DNA from: Chimonanthus salicifolius | Taxonomy: Eukaryota; Streptophyta; Magnoliopsida; Laurales; Calycanthaceae | Length of the DNA: 64,000 nucleotides | Direction: 5' to 3' | NCBI GenBank assembly: GCA_013350335.1 | Contig: CM023541.1 | Coordinates: forward strand, 36,200,739 to 36,264,738 | Shown here: in pieces, positions 46,801 to 58,800 of the stretch | Layout: each line of letters begins with the position of its first letter | How positions within the stretch are numbered: position 1 is the stretch's first letter | The notes under the pieces: generated by a model | The model's input: the letters and a program-made list of their open reading frames with translations, nothing else | Told to the model about the DNA's origin: nothing | Database searches by the model: none | Program-made: the position numbers and the translations under genes

Positions 46801-49800
46801 TTTGAATAGCACATGTCAGATGAATCTCTCTCTCTCTCTCTCTCTCTTCAGTTGTACATTACTGTGTAGCATAAAACATTTTGGTGTGTTTAGATTTGCT
46901 TCATTTAGTTTCTGTTCTTCTACCCCACTTCCCATGGTGTAAAACTCTTGACCAGAACTAGGATCTTGTTTTGCCATATGCTTAAACTCATGCTTTTTAC
47001 TATTTTCTTTTCCATGAATTATATTATAGGAACTAAATTGATGGATTAAATTTAATGCTTTCGGCTTGTCTGCAGCTCATAATGCTTTCATAGAAACACT
47101 TCGGGAGCGAATGTTTAAGCCTTCCTTATCAACAATTATCAATGAAAATACCAAGTATGGTTAAAGTTACATACATTCTGATGCTCTGGTCTCTCTCTGA
47201 TAGGGTTTTCCCTTTATCTCTATTTTCCGGAGAGGCTTTTTACTTATAAGCTTAGAGATTGTTTCCATCTTGCAGAGTTGCAACAGTATCACCATCAGAT
47301 CCTGTCTATGTTGCTGCAAAGAAGATGCGAGAATTTCGAGTTAATTCAGTTATTATTGTGACAGGAAACAAGCCTCAGGGGATTCTTACGTATAAACCCT
47401 TTGTTTCTGCTGATTTTCTTTCCATTGAGATAATAGAAAATTTATGTCCACTGATAATTTTAGCTGGTGTTTATTTACTTTCTGAATGGTCCTTCTGGCT
47501 GGTGACTTGCACTATCTTGCAGTTCGAAGGATATCCTTATGCGAGTTGTGACTCAAAATCTTTCACCTGACTTGACTCTGGTGGAAAAGGTTTCTTCTTG
47601 TGCACTCTTAGTGTAATTCTGGTTTATTTTATATCATTTTTTATTTTTTATGGGTTAAACTAGAAGCACTAACAATCTCTTACAAAAGGTGGTTTTGAAT
47701 TGACAGTAGTTAATGAGAAAGCTATCTTAAGCTTGACTATTGGTTCTTCCTTGCTTTAGGCAAACTTGTAACGTTCTCGTTATCAAAGTGATTGAGGAAA
47801 TATTGATAGTTTTAAATGTGGTACTTGAGATGTCAAGTGATATATAACTAGTATACAAATCTATGTTCTTGGGCTATGTGTATAATATATATGAAACTAG
47901 TAGATTAGTACTGTCATATAATTTAATGATGATGATGTTACTTCTATAGAAACTCGCTCTTGCTTTTTGCTATTAGAAATGCATGTGTGACCCATGTCTG
48001 ATAGAGATCCTTTATCTGTGTCCTAGCAATTGGAGATGCTAAAAGTTTGATACCTTGAGAAAGTTGAGGGGCACTGGGATTCGTTTTTTTGGTGATATTT
48101 ATGCATGTGTAATTCTGGAATAGTTAATCCATGGATGACGTAGATACCACAGTATAGTGCTTAATTTCAATATAATCATTGCATATGTTCCAGTGTCAGC
48201 TTTGTGTACACTGGCAATTTTAACATTTATGTTGAAAACACTGGACTATTATAAATAATTTTTTACCATTTATTTCTCAAGGTGATGACGGTAAATCCTG
48301 AATGTGCAACATTGGACACAACAATTCTTGATGCATTACATATAATGCATGATGGGAAGTTTCTGCATCTCCCTGTCGTAGATAAAGGTAAATCTTTTTG
48401 AGGAGGAAGATAAGTAAACTTTGGGGAATGATATCTTAGATTTATGTAGGGTTCTCTTACAATCAAATGCTGGACTTAATTTTACAGATGGATGCATTGC
48501 TGCTTGTCTGGATGTTCTACAGATAACTCATGCTGCACTTTCCTTGGTAAGACTTTACTTTCTCAGATGTATTTATGTTTGAATTGCATACTTAGAATGT
48601 GTGGATCACTTCTACAGGATATTTACATTTTTACTTAAGATGAATGCTTATGAACTGAAGGGGTCTTCAGTTTTTCACTTCGAGAGTTTTTTTCTGTAAA
48701 TAGGGTGCTTATATTTGTGATATGGCTTCATCCTCCAAGTTCAAAAGAGTTCTACTGTTTGTATTTGTTTTGTTATCCATGTTGAACATGCATTGGAGTT
48801 TGTAAATTATGAATGGTGTTTAATGATAAATTGATACCCCCAAATATGGACTGAAGGAAGTTGATAGAAAGGTATTTTGGAGAATAATAGATGAATCAGT
48901 GGAAGATATGGCCATCGGGAAAAATATCTTTTTTTTTAGATAATGAGAAAATATAATAACTATAGGTGACTTAAATGGACGGTAGGAAATGAAACTGATG
49001 GTTTTGAGGCATACATATTGGGTACAATTTTGGAGGGTAGGAAATGAAACTGATGGTTTTGAGGCATACATATTGGGTATAATTTTGGAGAATCAGCGCA
49101 TAACTTTCCAATGGCCTTTGGTCTAACAATAGTTGCTACATTTTTTTTTTCAAGAAAAAAACATCTTGTGACTGTTAAACTGGATTTAATAAGTCACAAA
49201 TAATTATTTTTTACCAAGACATGTACAAAGAACATTTCATGAAGATGTAAATTTATTCCAGTCTTACAACTCAAATAGGTTCTTGGTTTTGAATGTGTAT
49301 GATAAAGCAAAATAACAAACAAGAGAGGGGTTGTTTGAAAATAAGGTTGGTAGTATTTCAAAGGGGAAAAGGAGGGTTTTTTTTTTTCAAACAGAAAGTA
49401 TTAGGAAATGATTGGAGCAATGACATGAGCTGTGGGGTAAAATGGCAAGTTGTGTAAAACCGGTAGTCAAAGACATGCTAGGATGATTTAAATGAACTAA
49501 GACATATGCATAAAGAAACGTGGTCATGGAACACCGAGGTTCAAATGACTATTGATGAGAAGAAAAAACATATTAAGAAGTGATAAAAAATGAAGAGACT
49601 AGAATACTTAGAAAGTTATAAGATATTGAAAAGAGTCTTAATAAAGCTGTAAGTAAAGCCAAATATGAAGCTTATACCATTTGTTTAATAAGTTAGGAAT
49701 GGAGGAGGAAGGAAAGAGAATCTACAAGCTTGTTAATATAAAGAAGAGAAATAGAGAACTTGAGTAAGATGTGTTAAAGATGATAATGAAAGAATTTTAT

Positions 49801-52800
49801 TGTTTTAGACTTTGGTGAAAGGTGAGAAAATGGAGGATTATTTTTTTATGGAAAGAAATGAAGGATGTACGGAAAAAGCATTTTAAAGATCTTATAAATA
49901 CAATATATGAGTGCACATAACACATTGAAATTAGAAGCAAATGCAAGGCTAATAACCATCTTTGACCAAGATGAAGAAGCATAGAGCATTACGAACTGAT
50001 AATATCTTTAGAAATGTTTGGACCTTATTAGATGAAATTGGGATTAGTTAGCTAACTTGGCTAACTGGGCAATTTAACGAAATCGTAGATTTGAAAAAAA
50101 ATATGTAGAGTGGCATAGGAGTATGTGGTCCCATACTCCCATACTATAAGAATACAGGAGATATTCAAAATTATACCAGCTATTGAGGTATTAAATTGAT
50201 GAATCATACTATGAAACTTTGGAATGCACTTTCCAAAAAAGAATAATAGACGATGTTTAAGAGAAGAATAAAAAGTTTCGAAGGACCAGTTGGGGTTTAT
50301 GCAGCTAGTTCAACAACAGAAACTACTTTTTGTGTTGAGACAACTCATGGAAAAATTTAGGGAGAAAAAGGGAAATGTTGCATATGCTATTTATTGACTT
50401 AGAGAAGGTTTATGGCAATTAATCTGGCACATTAAGAACATCGTTCCCAATGAGTTGAGATTGTACAGTAAATCTATGGATAAGTCAACAAGCGAGTTAT
50501 GATAACCTAGATAGATGGGAGACAACTTTTAATTAAGATGACAATGATAGTGAAATTGATAGTCCATATTCTAATAGCCTCTTAATGATGCAATGTCGGG
50601 TCATAAAATTAGTAAATTGTCAATTGTGATATGCTGTTTCTTATGATCATTTGAGGCCCATAGCTTAAGTCATTAGTTGTGCACAACATGCAATTGATGT
50701 AAAGATCTTATTTATATGCCCTTTTGTTTTGGTTGATTTGCAATTGATGCAAAGTCCTTATCCAATGATGCACCTTAGATGTCGGACTCACGTGGATGGA
50801 AGCCATTCAATGTCTGTTTTGAACTGGTAACTTTAAAATGAGTGGGGTACCCATGACAGACACATCTTTGTGTTTGAATGTTTATTGATTCTTTTGATAC
50901 TGTGCTAACTTTGATTTTAATATGACAAAATGATACCGATCTTCTTTGAAACTTAATTGACATCTTGAGAGGCTCTATGGAAAGCTACAGTTCTGAGTAT
51001 TGTATGGTCTGTTTGGATGGAGAGAAATTCCCGGATTTTTAAAGGGAGAGAGTCTTCTGTTAACGCACCTTGTTGAAGTTATTAAAAGTAGAGTGGATTG
51101 GTGGATGGTGGGTTCTGGAAAATTCCGGGGAGTTATGATATTAGATATTTGTCGTGCTTGAAACTCAATGGATCATTTCTTACCTTAGCCAGTTCCAGTA
51201 AGGTCCGTGGCTTGGTCTCCTCCTGCAACGGGATTTCTTAAACTTAATTTTGATGGAAGTTGTGTGCAAGAGGCTGGTTTAGCAGGCTATGGAGGGATTA
51301 TTCGGAATAGGTTTGGTGATTCTGTGTTGTCTTTTGCAGGTCCTCTTCATAACGGTTTTGTTCTAGATGTGGAGTTATATGCTTTGTGGAGGGGTGTCTT
51401 GGCGTTGGTTGAGTTAGGAACAATTGGGAGTATCTTAGAAGGTGATTCGAAGATTGTTGTTAGTTGGGCTGCGGGGTCTTTTTTTCCTTGGTGTTATCTA
51501 GATAAAATGGACAGGATTCCTCATTCCATGGTATCATACGGATATTCAATGTCCTGGGTTCCTCAGTCAGCCAATTCAGAGGCTGATGAGTTAGCGTGTC
51601 AGGGTGTTTCTCTTTCTTCGGAGATTGTAAACACTTTCATGTAATTCTGGGGTTGTTTCCTCTTTTTTGTTTTTCTGAGTTGCTTGTGGTTTGTGCTTGC
51701 TCCCTTTTTTTTATTAATGAAGTTGCCTTTAAAAAAAAAAAACTTAATTGACATCTTGAAATGTGTATTGCTTGTGTAATTAAGACTAAAATTTGTACAT
51801 TATTTTTAATGTTGATTTAAGTCTATTCCAGATGTTAGGTTACCCAAATCTATTTCATACTCATCAGATTCTGACACGTTCTCCCATATCCACCACAACA
51901 TAGCATTTAGTAGGGGTGATGGGTTGGTCTTCATGTGGAGGGGGGATGGATAGGCGTCCTGTTATGCTTGATGCCATCATAAGGAATGTCATTTTTATTC
52001 TGGTTAGGGCCGTGTGAGAGATGTTTGTTTCGACTCACTTGTTATTTGACCTTGCAATGTGTAGCTCAACTGATAGACACTTACGCTCAGGAATCAGAGG
52101 TCCCAAGTTCGAGTCCCGCAGTCACCCGATGCCTGTGGCTTTCAAGGGGTTGTGCGCATCCAGAGTTTTACCCAACACCCTCGTACTCGGGGAGAGATGG
52201 GAGTCTTGTGGTTCTCCGTCATAAAAACACTCACACACACTTGTTATTTGATTATTTATGCTGTTAGTGTTTGATGCCATCCTGAGGAATTTGTCATACT
52301 TATTCTGAGTAGCAGTTGTCAATTGTTGCATCATAGACCTGTCTTATCTTGTTGTCAGTTGTATGATTGCACTTCTGTTACACCCATTGTTATCTGAGTT
52401 ATTATCTACTGATCTGCTATTTGATTCTTTAAGGTGGAAGGAGGCTCTGATACTGTAAATGACATGGCAAGCACAATGATGCAGAAGTTCTGGGATTCTG
52501 CTCTTGCCCTTGAGCCACCAGATGATGATTATGAGACCCAGAGGTATCATTTTTGCTTTCTTCTTTATGGTGTGTTTTGGCAATCTACTTGTTTTCTGTC
52601 ATGTCACTGATGCTGCTGTATGTTGATTTACAGTGAATTATCTGCACTAATGACATCAGACTGCACTGAATCCAAGTTTATGTATCCATCTCTGGGTCTT
52701 GGGAACTCTTTTTCCTTTAAATTTGAGGACCACAAGGGACGTGTACATCGTTTCATCTGTGGTATGGGCTCTAAGGAAATATGTCCCTAGTAAAACCATG

Positions 52801-55800
52801 AACATGAAGCTAAGAGCCCAAGACTTAAGCTTGGGTTGCATGATGTAAATAGAATAAGAGGGGGCCTTACATTCTGGATTTCATGCAGGTACTGAGAGTT
52901 TAAGTGAGCTTTTGTCTGCGATCATGCAAAGAATAGGGCTTGACAGTGATCATGGTCATCCACAGCTTTTGGTGAGGCTTCAGTCCATGTCAATGAGCTG
53001 CAGTCATTTTTGTTCCTACTTGTCCAGTGCCTGTTTAGATTCATTTTCTTTTTATTTCCTTTTGAAGTATGAAGATGACGAAGGCGATAAAGTTCTACTT
53101 TCTACCGATAGCGATCTTGTTGGAGCTGTGGTCCATGCCAGGTCAGCTGGGTGGAAGGTAAATGTCCTTGATATGTACGAGTTCTTTTTTAATCAAGGCG
53201 AAGCTTCAATAAGCCCTTATTAATCGACCACTTGGAAAAAAAACTTTTTAAACTCCAAATGAATTTGATGATTGAAGTACTAATTCACTTGAGGTACTTG
53301 CAATTGAGAAAAGCCGTTTCTGATAGCACCTTATTGTTGCTCATCCCCATTAGTACGAAACGGCATTAACCCGATACTCTCATCAATTCATGAATAGAAA
53401 ATGCTAGCATCATCAAAATCCACATTCCCATCTATCTAGGTCAAGGTCTTGAGTTCTATGTTTTATTCTAGGCTATAGAAAGTCACATTTCCCATCGCTC
53501 CAAAATCCATCATTTCCTTTCATACCCTATTGGTCTAGTTCTTAAAGGCCTTCCTCTTCTACTTTTTTCCTTCCACTTGTAAACTTTCAAGTCTCTGTGT
53601 TGTGGCTGTTTCTCATCTATGTACGTTCAATCCTTCTTAAACGACATTCCTTCATCTTCTCATCCATCAGGATTACCTTCTGCTGGTGCAATAATTTTTA
53701 ATTCTATAGATTCAAAATCATTTCTAATTCTAAATCTTTTGATATTACTTACCAATAATAGAATACACATTTTGTCAGCCAGTATTTTATTTACTTGCCT
53801 TTTTTCATCTCCGACATTTTACTCCACCGCAGCATTTCAATTAGGATCACCTTTAATCAACATGGCAATCTTCTATCACACAAAACACCATTATGTTGCC
53901 TACATTTAGGCCATGATGCACACATCCTACTAGATATATCCAAATCAGATCCTCCACTTGGATCTATGATGGTATCCCAAGTTCATATAGAGGATCCAAC
54001 TCATATATTTGAAAAAGCAAGTTTTATTTTGTATCCGACATATTGATAAAACCAAACCCATCATCAACTTTGGGTAATTCTCTAGTGAGAATTTAAGTCA
54101 TCATCCAATAGGAAAAAGGATAATTGCTCTTTTTAAGCCCATCGAAATGCTACCTTAACTAGAGATCTTATTTATTCCATGTCCTTTTGTTTAGAAAAGA
54201 GCAGGTGAAAGTGAGACCATACATCCATCAATTGAAAGTGGAGTAAGAAGAAATAATCCAATGAAAAACTGAACACTACCACCATGCTTTTATAGGGAAG
54301 CAAAAGCACAGCAGTAAACCTAGGATTCGTTGATTGTAGTACCAATCCTTTGAGACTATCAAAAGATAACCAACCAACCTTGGACTTTATGCTAAATCAG
54401 TGTTGAAAATTGCCTAAAAAGATTCTTGAGTTGAAAGGTGCTCCAAATTTGGCATCATTATTTGTTGGGACCCAGGAAAACTCAACAGCTAGATAGTCAC
54501 ACTGGCTAGTTCTCTCTTTCTATCCACTTGGAAGATCGAATCTATTCCCAAATTTGGACCTTTAACTTCTGTCTATGGCCCTTGTGGCGACTCCAGAAAG
54601 CTTGTCTTCCTTTCAGAAATCCAGTCTCCCAGTGGTAAGTGGTGTGACCGCTGGTGTATTTGTGGGGACTTCAACATCATCCGATATCCCCATGAAAGAA
54701 CGAGAGTTACTAGGACCGCCTACATTATGTGCCAGTCCTCTAACTACATTTCCACCCTCAGCTTAGTGGATCTACCACTTTCATGAGGCGAATTCACGTG
54801 AAAGGTCCTCTCCCTCTCCCTCTCTCTCGTATTGACAGATTCCTTATTACATCAGAATGGTTGGAGGTTTTTCTTGATTCCCATGTTTCAGTTTTCCCTA
54901 GGCCCATATCTGATCATTGGCCTTTGATGCTTGACACTTTTTAGGAATCTTGGGGTCTCTCTCCTTTTTGTTTGGAACGTTGCCGGCTTAAGGAAAGAGG
55001 TTTTCATGATCTTGTTGCTGGTTGGTGGGCTGAAGTTAATCAGAAATGAGGGGCAAACTAAAAAATTGGCAACACTCATGTTTCAGTTCTTTGACTGAGT
55101 CGCTTGCCTCTCTTCTCAATGGCATTAACCAAATTGACATCGACGAACAAGCAAACACTATTTCTGAACAAGACTATCTTCTTTTTCTCGATATATGGGA
55201 TCAATATCGAGCTAAGAGCATCCAGGAAGAGATCAAATGGAGGCGGAGGTCTAGGAAAGGTGGATTAGAGAAGGTGATAAAAATACCAAATTCTTCCATG
55301 CCATGGTCTCTGCCCACAAAAGCGTCGGGTCCTGATGTCTTTCCTATAGCTTTTTTCAAGACTTTCTAGGATGTGGTTAAGCAAGACCTTTTGGCTTTCA
55401 TTGAGGAGTTCCATCAAAGGAGGCAACCCTTTTTGAAGAGATTGTTGTAACCTTTATTGTTCTTGTTCCCAAGAAGGATAGGGCCTCTTTGCTCAAGGAT
55501 TTTCAGCCAATCAATTTATTGGGCAGCCCTTATAAGATCCTGTCAAAACTTTTTGCAAACAGACTGAATGCCCTTCTCCCAGATCTCATTTCTTCATTTC
55601 AATTGGCTGATGTTGATGGTAGGCAAATCTTGGATACCGTTATTACGGCCCACAAGTGTATTGACTCTCAACACAAATCCCGAAGGAAAGGTATCATTTG
55701 CAGTTTAGCTTTGGTGAAGGCATGTGACATGGTTGATTAGGTTTTCCTTCAGATTGTCCTTTCTAGCATAGATTTTGGTAGAAAATGGTGTCTTTGGGTC

Positions 55801-58800
55801 GTAGACTCTCTTCTACTCATTTCTCAGTGCTTATCAATGGGTCCTCTAAAGGTTTTTTCCATAGCTCTCGTGGACTTTGGCAAGGAGTCCTTCTCTCCCC
55901 ATCTTTCTTCTAATGGTCGTAGAGGCTCTTAGCCTTCTGCTTTCAAAAGCAACGAATTTCTCTTTGATTAGTGGCTTCAGAATTGGACATTCTCTTCTTG
56001 ATTCCACCACCTCCAGTTTGTTGATGACACTATAATTCTTTGCGAGGCCAAAGAAGAGTCTTTGAGATTTCACTACTCAAATGGTTTGAGCTTTCCTTTT
56101 CTCTTAGCATCAACTACTAGAAGAGTGAGATCTTTGACATAAACCTTGGAAGTTAAGAGCTATCTAGTATGGCAGGCCTTTTGTGATGTGAAATAGCCTC
56201 CTTACCCTTCTTACTTGCATCCTAGTCCCCTTGGTTACTCTTTGTGGGAGCCCATTATCAACAAATTTAGCAAGCGTCGTGTCTCATGGAGGGAATAATT
56301 ATATATCTGCCTTTTGGTGGCCGGATTACTCTTTTGAATTTTGTTCTTTCGACTTTGTTTGTTTTCTTCTTGTCTGTGTTTAAGTGCCCTAAGAAAGTTA
56401 AATTGTCCCTTGAAAGAATTATGAAAGATTTCCTTCGGGGCAATCAAGAGGAGAAGAGGAAGGAGTACCTAGTGAGTTGGCATCAAGTCTGTCTTCCCAT
56501 CAAAGCGGCAAGTCTTGGAGTTCGGCCCATGAGGGATGTCAATGTTACTCTTCTTTTCAAATGGTTGTGGAGGATTGATTCTGATGAGGAAGCCCCTTCG
56601 AAGTCCCTTCTTATCTCCAAGTACAGGATTGGTAACCGGGGTTGGGATAATAACCTATCTCCTCATAGAGCATCAAGTATGTGGAGGGCCAATTGTTCTT
56701 GTGTAGATAAATTCAAGCAAGGCATTCAATTTAAAGTGGGGCCTGACAACCGAGTTAGATTTTGGCCAGATCCTTGGAGTGCCTCCAACCTCACTAGCTA
56801 CCTGATTTCCTTCCCTAACTTGATAGTGTGGAATATTCGCTTCTGCCAGAACCTGTCAAACGCTAAAGCAGATAATTTCTTACACCTTCTGCTCCGGATT
56901 CGTGCCTTGGAGGATGATTCCTTGCTTTAGTGGCCTAATTTTTCTAGTGCTTTTTTGGTTAAGTCTTTTTTTACGAGTGGAACAACCACCTTGCCTTTGC
57001 ATGATAGTGGATCCCTCCATCTGGTCCTCTAAAGCCCCACCTTGTGCCATCAGTTACCTTTGGACTACCATTTTGGATAAAATTCTAACACAACAATTTA
57101 CCCAAGAGGGGAAGAGTCTTGGTTAGTGCTTGTCTTTTTTGTCTCTAGGCTTTTGAAGTTGTGGACCATCTCTTGATTCATTGCTCTTTGTCTACAATTG
57201 TCTGGAGTGTTCTCTTGGATTGTTTCAATGTCCAGTGGTCTATTCCATCTTCAGTAGCTCAGCTTTCCTTCACTTGGAAGCTATTTCATGTCTCCCCTAA
57301 ATGCTCAGTGTTGTGGCACATTGCCCTTTTTGCCACCTTGTGGAGCATTTGGTGGGAGCGCGATAATAGGGTATTCAGGAACTGTGTGGAAAGCCTGCAA
57401 CGTCTTTCCAACTGGATTTTGGCCAAATGTGCAGCTTGGGTGTCTCCTTTTGGGATTTTCAACATGTATCCATGAGCGACATTTTGCATGCCTGGAAAGA
57501 GAATATTGGGCTTCTTTAGATTAGAGCTTCTTCCTTGTTTGGTACTTGGGCTCATGGGGGTAAGGGGTTGAGGGGTTTTTTCTCTTTATCTTTGCCTTAT
57601 ACAGTTTTCTTTGCACCTTTGGTGATTTTATTTAATATTATTTCAGTTTTCATTTCAAAAAAAAAAAAATCTACCCCCCAAAACATTGAAAGAAGACATA
57701 GCTCGATGGACTTGCCAAATATGAGGTAAGAATGTAAGATACATAGTAAGATGTGGCCTTGCTGAATCAGTTGGGTAATTAATCATATTGAAATTTCCAC
57801 AAACCCTTTAGGATGTATTTATTTCTACAATGCCAAATTAATTTTTCTCTAATCAGTTAAAAACCATATCTAAAAGTTCATACTGTTGAACCTTTTCATC
57901 AGTTCACTATAGAACGTTAATTATTTTGTGGTTGACCTCTCTTAAGATTAGATTGGTTCTTAGAAATATTAGGGTCTTGGTTTAGGGTTTTTTTTTTTTG
58001 TTGTGTTAATGAGATATCAAATTCTTGGTTTTGCAATTGCCATATTATTTGCTCCTGTACTTTTATCTTTTTCACACATTCTTTCGTGTGGTATTGGTGA
58101 TAAATTTTAAGCTAGTTTATAAGGAGATATAAAATCTTGGTTTTGCAAGTACCATATTATTTTCTCCTATACTTTTATCTTTTCACATGTTTTTTGCTTG
58201 GTGTTAGCAATCAATTTTAAGCTAGTTTGTATTGTTGGATTCTTGAGTATAATCATGATTAAGGTGTGATGGTATTTCTGAGGTATTGTTACGGCGAAAA
58301 CTATGACTTGATATTCCTTAGTGATGGTTTGAAAACTCAAAATTGGGCAAACTCATATGGTTTTGATTGTGAGTTTTATTGGGAATTTGTTTGCATAATA
58401 GTGAGATGGTGCACCTTGACTATGGCTTGGGTGTGCTAGGGCTCAATACCCTTGGAGTGCAGTGAAAGGCTCACACTTGGGCCAATTGCTCATTTTTTTC
58501 GGTCTTCCTTGACTTAGTATGGGAATTGGATGATCACATTGGATTCTCTTAGATCATTAAAAAAAAGAAAAAAAGAAGAAAACCATTGCGTTCTTTTAGT
58601 TTTGGTATCATAAAGAGACAAAGTCTATGTTCGTATGTTTTGAACATGGGTGTGCAAGTGTGTAGGTTCATGCCTGGGCATGTGCCTTATGCCTTTGCCT
58701 CTAACAACCCTTTGCCCCTTGTGTTTCTCAACTACTTTGATCGACTTAATTAAGGCACGCGATGATGTGTGCACCTTGGCCTCCAAGAAGCCTTTGCACC

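Noticed and set aside
52050..52120. tRNA gene candidate with A and B boxes
   Set aside because: The sequence continues into a SINE body flanked by a 14-bp duplication and does not fold as a complete tRNA cloverleaf by inspection.
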